Shown: positions 1-6,850 of the stretch, piece by piece | Layout of the letters: every line of letters begins with the position of its first letter | Position numbering within the stretch: the stretch's first letter is position 1 | DNA from: Candidatus Bathyarchaeota archaeon | Lineage (GTDB): Archaea > Thermoproteota > Bathyarchaeia > 40CM-2-53-6 | Assembly (NCBI GenBank): GCA_005888745.1 | Contig: VBBS01000028.1 | Location: forward strand, 1 to 42,908 | Length of the DNA stretch: 42,908 nt | Direction: 5' to 3' | Position numbers and translations under genes: made by a program | Notes under the pieces: model-generated | What the model was told of the DNA's origin: nothing | The model's database searches: none | The model's input: only the letters and a program-made list of their open reading frames with translations

Positions 1-170
1 TCGAACGGTCCAAACTCTCGATGGTTCAGAGAGCTCTGCTGAACACGCCCAGCAGACTGACCGAAGTTGGGAAACTAACCTCTAGAAGTAAGGGCAGAGT
101 ACTAGTGAGACAAGGAAGGAGACAGGCTCTGAGAGCCGTTTCCCAAGATGAGTTGTACAAGCTAGCCTGA
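1..170 (+). CDS. C-terminal end of an unidentified protein (partial)
   Basis: The third forward frame is open from the window edge and ends with a TGA at 168-170, giving a 55-residue tail. The tail is basic (many Arg and Lys) and alternates hydrophobic and charged residues as in amphipathic helices, ending in DELYKLA. No family can be named. It converges on the MFS gene on the other strand and their stop codons overlap by a few bases, which is common between real convergent genes. The rest of the gene would lie upstream of the window. It could also be a chance open frame of moderate length. Confidence 0.4.
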   Translation, partial: ERSKLSMVQRALLNTPSRLTEVGKLTSRSKGRVLVRQGRRQALRAVSQDELYKLA

Positions 171-1337
171 GGACGCGGGGCTTGCCTTGAATGGCTCTTG
201 AAGAAACAAGATCAACAGCATCATGGCGACTGCGAGTCCGCCCATGAAAAACCAGCCCGCCGAGAAGCTGTTGTAAACACTGGCAAAAAAAGTAAAGCCG
301 ATCGGGATAAAAAAGCTTCCCAGTATCTGGACGGAATTGATAATGCTGATTCCAAGAGGCGCATACTCATGTCCCACCTCGGGATATTGAGATGCGCTAG
401 CGTACATTGTTGAAAATACCATCGCGTCGAGGAAGCCGACTGCAGGAATCAAGAACCACAGTCCATTTGCTGGCGAGGCTCCGAACAGGGCTATTCCTAT
501 CGAAGCAAGAACCCCCGGAACTAGGATGAAGATTTTTCGCTGCCTAAACCGGTCCGAGAGATAGCCGCCAACCGGCCCCCCAAAGATGCTCGCGAACATG
601 ATTAGCGACGCAAGCAATCCAGCGATCTCGGCTGGAAACGACAGTGTCTTGTTGAGGTAGCCTTCGAGGAACTGGGATGAGGTGAAGATCCCGCCCCAGA
701 GTCCAAGAACGCCAAACGCGATAATCCAAATGTTGCGACTCCGGAAGGCCCGTCGCATGGGCTTACGCGCTTTTCTTTCGACCCTGTCGCGTGGGATCAC
801 GATTTGGCCGATCGCGACCGATATCAGGCCGAGCGCTCCGCCGATTATCAGCCCTACGTGCCAGTTGAAAGTGTCGATAACGAGCACCCAGACGAATAGA
901 CCTAAACCGCCTCCTATGTTGAAGCAGCTGTTGTAGAGGCCGAGCACCAGACCTTCCTCCTCGGGTTTGAAGAGGGGTGTCAGGATGCCAATTGCAGGTG
1001 CAAAGAACAATGCGGCTCCGACCCCTAGTAGGAATCGGGAAACGATCAGGACCGGAAAGTTCGGCGATAATCCCTCTGCTATGCCTGACAGGGAGAGAAG
1101 AAGCATTCCGAGCTGGGAGGTGTTTTTCGGACCCCAACGGGCGGATGCAATCCCGGCGGGTATCTGGAATATTCCAGCGCCTGCCAGAAACGATGCTGTT
1201 AGAATGCCGAGAGATGGGAGGTCAACACCAAATTCCGTTCCGATCAGGAAGAGCGCGGGGGATATGTTGAACCAGTTGATGGTGTAGATGACTCGAGAAG
1301 TTAGAACCGAGGATAAGACGAGCCATCTTTTCTCCAT
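162..1337 (-). CDS. MFS transporter (about 12 membrane segments)
   Basis: This is a polytopic membrane protein of the major facilitator superfamily, expected to move a small solute or drug across the cytoplasmic membrane; the substrate cannot be told from sequence. Seen: repeated hydrophobic segments, a loop after the second helix (IASARWGPK) in the position of the family's conserved loop, and the matching loop in the second half (GGYLSDRFRQRK), which is the classic GxxxDRxxRK signature. I place the start at the ATG at 1335-1337 (MEKRWLVL), giving 391 residues. The reading frame continues upstream to 1457, but that extension is hydrophilic, rich in Pro and Gly, and overlaps a segment duplicated at 2.4 kb, so it is probably non-coding. 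The gene converges with the partial ORF at the window edge. Confidence 0.85.
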   Translation of the reverse strand: MEKRWLVLSSVLTSRVIYTINWFNISPALFLIGTEFGVDLPSLGILTASFLAGAGIFQIPAGIASARWGPKNTSQLGMLLLSLSGIAEGLSPNFPVLIVSRFLLGVGAALFFAPAIGILTPLFKPEEEGLVLGLYNSCFNIGGGLGLFVWVLVIDTFNWHVGLIIGGALGLISVAIGQIVIPRDRVERKARKPMRRAFRSRNIWIIAFGVLGLWGGIFTSSQFLEGYLNKTLSFPAEIAGLLASLIMFASIFGGPVGGYLSDRFRQRKIFILVPGVLASIGIALFGASPANGLWFLIPAVGFLDAMVFSTMYASASQYPEVGHEYAPLGISIINSVQILGSFFIPIGFTFFASVYNSFSAGWFFMGGLAVAMMLLILFLQEPFKASPASSG

Positions 1338-1408
1338 AAAAATCGTTGATCCGTTCGACAGCCACGTCTTGGGGTTATTTGAGGGTCCGCATTCATGATC
1401 GAGTAGCG

Positions 1409-1470
1409 ACGGATGGGTCTCAGCCGGGCCGAGGCCTGGTCTCGCGATCCACTTCATCTAGTCAGAAGGG
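1409..1470 (-). repeat. Duplicated structured segment, copy 1
   Basis: This segment upstream of the MFS gene shares an 18-base identical block (1446-1463, GATCCACTTCATCTAGTC on the plus strand) with 2464-2481. It also shares the flanking motifs CGGATGGGTC and AAGGGA and a GC-rich inverted repeat between them. The spacing and the GC-rich middle differ while the ends are conserved, as in a small structured RNA or a decayed mobile or regulatory unit. Function unknown. Confidence 0.5.
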
Positions 1471-1530
1471 ATAGAACTGTTGAGAACTTCTTCTTCCATG
1501 AAACCTTCGGATACGATAAAGGCCAGTCTT

Positions 1531-1860
1531 CTACGTGGCGGGCGCTTCGACTGGTAATTGAACAGGCGCCTTCAAAATCGGCCTAGACAGTCTAGGCTTT
1601 GCCGGGACCTGTAATGGAGATGCCTCCGGCAGGAGGGTCTGGTATACCTGTTCCAAGATTTCTGCAAGACAGGACACGTGAAGGAGTCCGATGGAAAACA
1701 CGGGGAGAAACGTAGGAGTCACAACCTGGGTTGTTCCCTCATTCAACTGATACGCTGGCTGATCATGATCTATCCCCTTCCCGCAGACGACGCAGAATGG
1801 GGTAATATCTCTCTGATACTTCTTTACTACCCTCTGACCACTAGTACCCCTGCTTACCAC
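1531..1860 (-). CDS. Small cysteine-containing hypothetical protein
   Basis: This is a 109-residue ORF with a GTG start at 1858-1860. Residues about 22-26 read FCVVCGKG, a CxxC knuckle, and a later HVSC could supply the other zinc ligands, so a small treble-clef or HNH-like zinc fold is possible. The C-terminal third is Pro/Val/Ala-rich and probably disordered. No family is recognised. The start codon lies inside a three-copy 19-bp tandem repeat (1836-1890), so the first dozen residues are encoded by the repeat and the true start is uncertain. No in-frame alternative is available before the CxxC. Confidence 0.5.
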   Translation of the reverse strand: MVSRGTSGQRVVKKYQRDITPFCVVCGKGIDHDQPAYQLNEGTTQVVTPTFLPVFSIGLLHVSCLAEILEQVYQTLLPEASPLQVPAKPRLSRPILKAPVQLPVEAPAT

Positions 1861-1890
1861 TAGTACCCCTGCTGACCACTAGTACCCTGG
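1836..1890. repeat. Three tandem copies of a 19-bp unit
   Basis: The unit ACCACTAGTACCCCTGCT plus one variable base occurs at 1836-1854, 1855-1873 and, slightly truncated, 1874-1890. Each unit contains the palindrome ACTAGT. The array covers the start of the minus-strand ORF at 1531-1860 and its immediate upstream DNA, where a promoter or operator would be expected. Confidence 0.85.
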
Positions 1891-2342
1891 CAAAGCGAGG
1901 CTAATAACCGCAGCCTGTACACTGTACGCAAAACAGTATACACTCCTCTGCTGGAGGCTATTGATGATAGACGAGGCACTGTCGACTCAGACTTGACAGA
2001 ACCGACGAGGGACCCTGATACTTCAGAGTAGTCAGGGTCACAGCGGTCTACCACCGGACAGCCTAACCGTTCCAAGCTCGAATCACACGGACGCCTACAA
2101 CGAGCTCGATCTCGTCCATGATAGAATAGGGCACTCATAACATCGGGGGGCTGGCGGGTAGGTTTGCGTCCTTTTTGAAATTTTGAAAATCGGCAGACTG
2201 CGTCCGTCACTCGTGTCCACTGGTGTCAAGGCAAGTGAATGAACTACCCATGTTGCGCCTGATCGAACGTTCAGACTCTCTCAAAGACCAGCAGTGAACT
2301 TTAGCACGCGGATCAAATCCGACGATCTCATCTTCAATTCTT

Positions 2343-2358
2343 GATCGAAAGTTCGATC
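2343..2358. promoter_or_regulatory. Perfect operator-like palindrome
   Basis: GATCGAA and TTCGATC are perfect arms separated by two bases, the usual shape of a dimeric regulator's binding site. A related site, GATCGAACGTTC, lies about 80 bp upstream at 2261-2272 and shares the GATCGAA half. The regulator and target gene are unknown. Confidence 0.35.
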
Positions 2359-2413
2359 CATGCCTCATATCAAAAGAATGCCGAGTATGATTGGCAATCT
2401 GGGCTTATCGGGG

Positions 2414-2490
2414 TCGGATGGGTCCTCTCTCATTCTCGCCCGGTGCTTGGCGCCGGGTCTCAAGATCCACTTCATCTAGTCCCAAGGGAC
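2414..2490 (-). repeat. Duplicated structured segment, copy 2
   Basis: This segment carries the same 18-base block (2464-2481), the same CGGATGGGTC at one end and AAGGGA at the other as the copy at 1409-1470. Between the blocks it has a clear hairpin, CCCGG facing CCGGG with a 9-base loop (about 2439-2457), at the place where copy 1 has a different GC-rich inverted repeat. Confidence 0.5.
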
Positions 2491-2884
2491 ATGTCCGTTG
2501 GGCCAGAGCTTTCATCCACGATGTCCTAAGATGACTTTGGGTATCGGGTCAACATTCTTGCCCGGCTTCCAGGGAGCAGAAAGAGGACGATGAATTATGT
2601 GATTGTGTTATTACTTATGGATTTCGGACATGGGTTATTGTTTCAGCTGTGCCGTCCAGACTCAGATTAGTAACCGGACTTCACGCCCGCCTCCGCTGAT
2701 GGAGCACTCACTTTCGGATTTACCACTTTCATGCATCAATCTATCCCTGCAAACTTCGCGGAATACCAGGTCATCTGGATTACTGGTAGAGGACGAGCAA
2801 AGTCATCGGACCCCAACCGGTTGGGGGAGACGCGAACGAATAAAGCCTTACGTTCCTTCACAGTCGACGAGTGTCCGCTGACTG

Positions 2885-3865
2885 TTGGCTGGAATCACAA
2901 TTGCTCCTCTCGCTTTCGAGAGCATGGGGGTGCGCTCAATGTGCAGTCTTGTGCGGACGAAAGACGTGACGGTCTTGTTGGACGCTGGCGTTGCGCTGGG
3001 ACCCAGATTCCGATTGATGCCTCATCCTAGAGAATTCCGAGCACGGGATCAGGCCCGAAAAAGGATCGAAGAGGCAGCGGACAAAGCAAAAGTCGTGACG
3101 ATTTCCCACTACCATCACGATCACCACACGCCGAATTTCATGGATCCGGTGTGGCTGGGGAGTAGCCCTGAATCCTTCGAGCGAATCTACAAGGGAAAGA
3201 TCGTCCTTGCCAAGGACAGCCGTCGAAAGATCAACACGGCACAGAGACGGCGCGGTTGGATGTTTCGCCAGGCTGCGGAAAAGTTGGCGGAAAAATTCGA
3301 GGCAGCGGACGAGCGGACATTTGAGTTCGGTAGAACGAAGGTGAGGTTTCCAGCTCCAGTTCCTCACGGGGAAGGTGAATCCGAGCTAGGGTGGGTCCTA
3401 CCTTGCATCGTGGAGAAGGCGAAAGAGAAAGTGTTCTTCGCGCCTGATGTTCAAGGACCCGTCGTGGATGAAACCGTTAGTCTGATCCTGAGAGAGAAAC
3501 CTCATTTGCTTGTAATGGGGGGCCCACCGACATATCTGCAAGGATATCGAATTGGTGACGAGTTCTTTCGCAAAGCTACCCGGAACATGGAGAGGATTCT
3601 CGGCACTATTCCAATGGTGGTAATCGATCATCATCTACTACGAGATGAAGGATGGTACAAGTTTCTCGAACCGGTCAGAAAATCAGCTGAGAAGGCCGAT
3701 CACAAACTATTGACAGCATCCGAGCTCTTGGAGAAGGAACCACAGCCGTTGGAGTGTAAGAGACAAAGCCTCTACGACCAAGACAAGCCAACCAAAGAAT
3801 TTCTAGAGTGGGCCAATCTCCCAGAGGAGAAACGGAGCGACAAGCCGCCTCCTCTAAACACGTAA
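2885..3865 (+). CDS. UPF0282-type metallo-beta-lactamase-fold protein
   Basis: This is a soluble 326-residue protein of the metallo-beta-lactamase superfamily, most like the archaeal UPF0282 group. Seen: the metal-binding signature HYHHDHH at residues 75-81 (the HxHxDH pattern), an upstream LLDAG, a later PHGEGES block, FFAPDVQGP carrying a likely metal-ligand aspartate, and DHHLLRD near residue 245. Enzymes of this fold bind two metal ions and hydrolyse ester or nucleic-acid bonds; the substrate of this group is not established. The start is a TTG at 2885, with an in-frame ATG 13 codons later (2924) as an alternative. The length agrees with the family. The gene is not obviously in an operon. 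Confidence 0.85.
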   Translation: MAGITIAPLAFESMGVRSMCSLVRTKDVTVLLDAGVALGPRFRLMPHPREFRARDQARKRIEEAADKAKVVTISHYHHDHHTPNFMDPVWLGSSPESFERIYKGKIVLAKDSRRKINTAQRRRGWMFRQAAEKLAEKFEAADERTFEFGRTKVRFPAPVPHGEGESELGWVLPCIVEKAKEKVFFAPDVQGPVVDETVSLILREKPHLLVMGGPPTYLQGYRIGDEFFRKATRNMERILGTIPMVVIDHHLLRDEGWYKFLEPVRKSAEKADHKLLTASELLEKEPQPLECKRQSLYDQDKPTKEFLEWANLPEEKRSDKPPPLNT

Positions 3866-3946
3866 TGCGACGTTCAATCGCGAACAAGGAAGAATTCCGC
3901 AATTCTTGCTCTGTCAGCGCTAGTTGTTCAAGATCTCCGGTTGTCT

Positions 3947-4294
3947 CTACATGTGGAGCATTCTCGTGATCTGTCTCTTCGCCTGTTCCAAGGCCTCATT
4001 CACCTTGTCAAGCTCGACTATGACTTCCTCCTGAATGGCTAGCTCTCAGATCTTCTTGGCTTCCCTCATAGCCTCACTTATGTCGTCAGAAATCTGCATC
4101 AGCTTCGGTGGAAGCGTCTTCCTACGCTCTTTCACAATAACCATGTGGGGCATCCCCGGTAATATTCGCTCTGACGGTTCTAATTCCTGGACCGCCAAGC
4201 GACTTTCGCTCTCGAATAGTAGAACATGAATCCTTCTTTCATGACTGTTAGGCAAGGCTCTCATTAGAGACCATGCGGAAAGATATGGGAACAT
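3947..4294 (-). pseudogene. Small coiled-coil ORF interrupted by an in-frame TGA
   Basis: The frame opens with ATG at 4292-4294 and runs 82 codons to a TGA at 4046-4048. Reading continues in the same frame for another 32 sense codons, ending ELDKVNEALEQAKRQITR..., to a TAG at 3947-3949. The parts on both sides of the TGA are the same kind of sequence (Glu/Lys/Ala-rich amphipathic helix, SDDISEAMREAKKI then ELAIQEEVIVELDK), so the TGA interrupts one helix. The simplest reading is a nonsense mutation or sequencing error in a gene of about 115 codons. Programmed recoding is possible, but nothing else here supports it. Family unknown. Confidence 0.5.
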
Positions 4295-4561
4295 CGTGAC
4301 CAGACCTCCAGCGGCAGGGTTTTGCGCTCAGGAGAAATATCAAAGAACATCTCTAATCGCGATCCTATCTATCTCCCGGAAACAGAACGGGTCAGGAGAG
4401 AAGAGGAAAAGCCCTACTGCTGAGAAACAATTCCCTAGGAGCGATACCACGCAATATGTCGTAGGCAATTCTTCGTCTACCAGTTGACAATCCACATAGG
4501 GAGATGCGGCAACTACCACAGTTAACTTCCAATCTTGGATTATACTAGGGGGTTACCTTCT

Positions 4562-4789
4562 GTGACGCCGAAGCCCTTAGCCAGTTTCTCCGGCCTCTGT
4601 CCAGGCTGCGGAGCTTCACAGGACCACAGCTGCTGCGAGCTCTCCAGCGGCTCCGTCGCCGTATCCTCTAAGTGCAGTTTCTTCTCCAGTCACCTCTTTC
4701 ATCGTTGCACAGAGTGCGGGGGATATCTTTCTCCCCGTGGAAGGGCACCCTCGTCAGATGAGGAGGAGCCGTGGGAGGACACCTATTGA
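4562..4789 (+). CDS. Small protein with two CxxC knuckles
   Basis: A reading frame with a GTG start at 4562 (a TTG at 4535 is possible) encodes about 75 residues. It contains CPGCG near its N-terminus and CTECGG near residue 50, plus further cysteines between them, as in a small zinc-ribbon protein. The tail is acidic (SSDEEEPWED). Its stop codon overlaps the next small cysteine-rich ORF, which suggests translational coupling. No family is recognised and the function is unknown; the cysteine pattern is the main support. Confidence 0.4.
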   Translation: MTPKPLASFSGLCPGCGASQDHSCCELSSGSVAVSSKCSFFSSHLFHRCTECGGYLSPRGRAPSSDEEEPWEDTY

Positions 4790-4884
4790 ACTCACAGAAG
4801 ATCTGCCCGAACTGTGGTGAGCCAGTCATCAACTGTCTATGCGGCGACAAGACCAGAAATGGTCCTAGGCCGTGTGTCGGATAG
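4771..4884 (+). CDS. 37-residue zinc-knuckle microprotein
   Basis: This is a very short frame starting with GTG at 4771 and ending with TAG at 4882-4884. It carries CPNCGEPVINCLCG, a compact C-x2-C-x6-C-x-C metal-binding pattern. A purine-rich ribosome binding site (GAGGAG) ends just upstream of the GTG. The ORF overlaps the end of the preceding cysteine-rich ORF in another frame, so the two may be translated together. A TTG at 4786 is an alternative start. It may act as a nucleic-acid or protein-binding zinc ribbon, but this is inference. Confidence 0.45.
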   Translation: MGGHLLNSQKICPNCGEPVINCLCGDKTRNGPRPCVG

Positions 4885-4925
4885 CTTTCGCTTATGATGG
4901 TACTTACTCCGAAAGATAGACTACG

Positions 4926-4933
4926 GTTAATAA
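4926..4933 (+). promoter_or_regulatory. TATA box for the 4968 gene
   Basis: GTTAATAA lies about 38 bases before the ATG at 4968. An archaeal TATA box centred 26-27 bases before transcription would start the mRNA near 4957, leaving a leader of about ten bases. Confidence 0.5.
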
Positions 4934-4967
4934 TTGGGACTAATTCGGTACCTTAAGATGCACAAAT

Positions 4968-5189
4968 ATGGCGAAGTTCATCCTGTCAGTGGACGACGAG
5001 ATATTCCGGGTTCTCGTGAACGAAGCCAAGGCTAGGGGCATCAATGTCCAAAATCTTCTAAGGGCTATTGTCATCGCGGACTGGGTAAGAAGCCGTGCTG
5101 GTATCAACCAAGGTGTTATCGGCTTCGGACCTAGAACCGTAGGCTCGGGTCTGAGGCATCCTCAGGACACTTCTAGGGAACATGCGTAG
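4968..5189 (+). CDS. Small helical protein, possible ribbon-helix-helix DNA binder
   Basis: This is a 73-residue ORF with an ATG start and a TATA box upstream. Its first 45 residues read as one beta strand (KFILSVDDE) followed by two helices (IFRVLVNEAKARGI and NVQNLLRAIVIADWV), the order seen in MetJ/Arc-type ribbon-helix-helix proteins, which bind DNA as dimers. The C-terminal part is Gly/Arg-rich and probably disordered. No operator or target gene can be named. The downstream neighbour is the SRP RNA gene on the same strand, about 310 bases away. Confidence 0.6.
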   Translation: MAKFILSVDDEIFRVLVNEAKARGINVQNLLRAIVIADWVRSRAGINQGVIGFGPRTVGSGLRHPQDTSREHA

Positions 5190-5472
5190 AACCGGGTCAG
5201 CCCGTAGGCATCCGTTATTCTGTCATGAAATCATGAAGTCACTCACACCAAGGGACTCGATATCCAGCCGAATATTCCCCACCTTGACAATCATAGACAT
5301 AAACTGTTCAACTACCAGCCCGAACCCCGCAAACTCTCAGCTCGACCCAGCTCCCGAAAAGAACGAAACGCATTCTCTTCCACCTTAGGCCCAGTCTGAA
5401 CCAAGCCCCCAACTCCCAACAGATGATATGCCAATCTCGATAGAGATGTGGCATCAGGGTGCGGCCACCATT
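5190..5472. other. Intergenic stretch before the SRP RNA gene
   Basis: No convincing gene or repeat is seen here. A forward frame at 5182-5388 exists but has proline- and serine-rich composition without any recognisable domain, and I do not call it. Confidence 0.5.
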
Positions 5473-5480
5473 CTTATATC
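5473..5480 (+). promoter_or_regulatory. TATA box of the SRP RNA gene
   Basis: CTTATATC is centred about 26 bases upstream of the inferred 5' end of the SRP RNA near 5503, the standard archaeal TATA-to-start distance. Confidence 0.65.
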
Positions 5481-5502
5481 GAGTGTTCGTGGTTGACGGT
5501 TT

Positions 5503-5830
5503 GGGCGGTGGTGGGGGGCTGGGAAGCCGGTCGTTTCCTGTGACCCGAAATCGACCTATGCGGGAGCCCGTTAACTTTGGCGAGCGGCAACCTCGACCAG
5601 GCAGAAGACCCAGTTGTCTACTGTGACATCCTGCCCCACCAGGTCGGCGGCGCGGGAGCGCTCTCTGAAGGGAGGGTTGCTACCTGCTCACGATCGAATC
5701 CGGCGAGGCCCGGAAGGGAGCAGTCGTAAGGTCGACGTTCGACGCAGGTGGGATCCCAGGGTGGAGAAAACAGCTAGGACACCGTGTCTGGAAGAGATGC
5801 CCATCGCCAGAGGACGTCACCATCGCCTTT
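5503..5830 (+). ncRNA. Archaeal signal recognition particle (7S) RNA
   Basis: This is the RNA scaffold of the signal recognition particle, which targets nascent membrane and secreted proteins through SRP19 and SRP54. Seen: the highly conserved helix 8 core at about 5700-5730, with a GGAA tetraloop closed by CCC/GGG at 5709-5718 and the AGCAG side of the asymmetric loop directly after it. The 5' segment GGCGGTGGT (5504-5512) pairs with ACCATCGCC (5819-5827), closing the molecule as archaeal helix 1. A TGTGA (UGUNR) motif lies near 5540 in the Alu domain, and CTCTCT-GAAG-GGAG near 5660 could be helix 6. The length of about 325 bases fits archaeal SRP RNAs. Exact ends are inferred from pairing and the TATA position. 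Confidence 0.9.
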
Positions 5831-5882
5831 GGTGTTAGCTACAGCTATCAATCCTTAGTTCGCCCACTATTAAGCTTCGAGC

Positions 5883-6248
5883 TTAGGGGCCAACAATGAC
5901 AGTTGTTGAGTCGTTCGCGGATGTGCCAATCTGATCCGTTACGGTGCAGGTTGCGATCATGGGTCCAAGGGTCGTATAAGTGTGGGTTGGGTTCTGTACT
6001 GTGCCGGAAGTCCCGTCACCAAATGTCCATGAGTAAGAATAGGGTTGAATGCCCCCCGTTGCCGCACATGAGAATGAGGCCGGTTGGTTAACCTTCGCAG
6101 GATTGGGACTAGCGCTGGCGGACGCGCGGAGAGGAGGGGGAGGATTGATGGTGGTGGTGTTCTGGAAGGAAACTGAGGTTGCACCAAATACGTTCGTTAT
6201 CAGTAGTAGAAAAAGAAAAGGGGAAATCAGGGTGGTCGATAGACGCAT
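5883..6248 (-). CDS. Secreted single-PKD-domain protein
   Basis: This is an exported protein of 121 residues from the ATG at 6246-6248; the frame extends to 6320 but that part overlaps the upstream gene. Residues 1-22 form a signal peptide (hydrophobic LISPFLFLLLITNVFG). After it comes ATSVSFQNTTTIN and a proline run, then one PKD domain with the typical ATGGIQPYSY and WTFGDGT motifs. PKD domains are extracellular beta-sandwich modules that mediate adhesion or spacing. The gene begins 8 bases after the stop of the gene at 6257-6739 and shares the FQNT-like post-signal motif with it, so the two form an operon of related surface proteins. The PKD core is very like the first PKD of the phosphoesterase at 25.3-27.6 kb. 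Confidence 0.8.
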   Translation of the reverse strand: MRLSTTLISPFLFLLLITNVFGATSVSFQNTTTINPPPPLRASASASPNPAKVNQPASFSCAATGGIQPYSYSWTFGDGTSGTVQNPTHTYTTLGPMIATCTVTDQIGTSANDSTTVIVGP

Positions 6249-6256
6249 TTTGCGCA

Positions 6257-6739
6257 CTACGTGACCGTTACAGAAAATGTCGGTCCCGGATTTGCTACTA
6301 GAGCGAAGGAGCCGGCGCACACGCCAATAGAGACCGGAGAGAGCGTTGCCGAGTTAGCTGCGAGCGACACTGGAACGCCACTCGGAGTCTCGAAAACCAA
6401 CCCGTTTCCGGTTGAAGGGCAGGCGCCTGGTGAGAGACTACTAGTCACAGAGGGGTTGTCAGGTACCGATCCCTGGTTATCGATGCAGAAGTACTCGAGC
6501 TGTGCGCCTCCTCCTTGTGTTAGATTCCAGAATACGGACGTGGGGTTGCTAGTGTAAGCTGGGCTGAGATGTCCAGGACAGTTTCCCGGATTGACGTTGG
6601 AAGGCTGTGTTATGAATATGTTCAAGCCAGTGTTTATCCTCGAAGTGTTCTGGAAGGCGACTTGAGTCGCAGCGAAGCCGGCGGCCACGAGTATTATCGG
6701 GATCACGAAGGCGAGTAGTTTCAGATATCGAATGTTCAT
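6257..6739 (-). CDS. Small secreted surface protein, paralogous N-terminus to its operon partner
   Basis: This 160-residue protein has a clear signal peptide (residues 1-23, hydrophobic LLAFVIPIILVAAGFA). Cleavage would be followed by ATQVAFQNTSRIN, nearly the same motif as ATSVSFQNTTTIN in the downstream gene. The mature part is Ser/Pro/Asn-rich with four cysteines (CPGH, FCID, ACPS, VCAG) that could form two disulfides, as expected outside the cell. No Pfam-type family is recognised. It is first in a two-gene operon and has a well-placed TATA box that implies a leaderless mRNA. Confidence 0.75.
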   Translation of the reverse strand: MNIRYLKLLAFVIPIILVAAGFAATQVAFQNTSRINTGLNIFITQPSNVNPGNCPGHLSPAYTSNPTSVFWNLTQGGGAQLEYFCIDNQGSVPDNPSVTSSLSPGACPSTGNGLVFETPSGVPVSLAANSATLSPVSIGVCAGSFALVANPGPTFSVTVT

Positions 6740-6763
6740 GGTTGAAGACAGAATGGCAGCGGT

Positions 6764-6771
6764 CTATTTAG
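6764..6771 (-). promoter_or_regulatory. TATA box of the 6739 operon
   Basis: On the minus strand CTAAATAG is centred 28-29 bases before the ATG at 6739, so transcription should begin within a few bases of the start codon. Confidence 0.6.
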
Positions 6772-6850
6772 ACTGTGTCTCGAGAAATACTCCTAACGAT
6801 ATCCGGTTATTTCAAAAGATGACACCGTGCGGAACTTCGGTCATTCCCTA

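Larger units (their letters stand above)
1891..2884. other. About 1 kb without a convincing gene, rich in inverted repeats
   Basis: No reading frame here looks like a protein. Seen are an imperfect inverted repeat around 1917-1945 (GTACACTGT facing ACAGTATAC), a GATCGAACGTTC palindrome at 2261-2272, a perfect 7+2+7 palindrome at 2343-2358, and the second copy of the duplicated segment at about 2414-2490. An AT-rich box near 2837-2845 (GAATAAAGC) could be the TATA element of the downstream gene. Confidence 0.6.

Noticed and set aside
1836-1890. CRISPR array
   Set aside because: The units are directly adjacent 19-bp copies with no spacers, and there are no cas genes in the window.
1860-2210. 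A 116-codon minus-strand ORF
   Set aside because: Arg/Ser/Cys-rich without domain features; it ends inside the 19-bp tandem repeat and looks like chance.
5614-5838. A 74-codon forward ORF
   Set aside because: It lies inside the SRP RNA gene and is only a shadow of that RNA.
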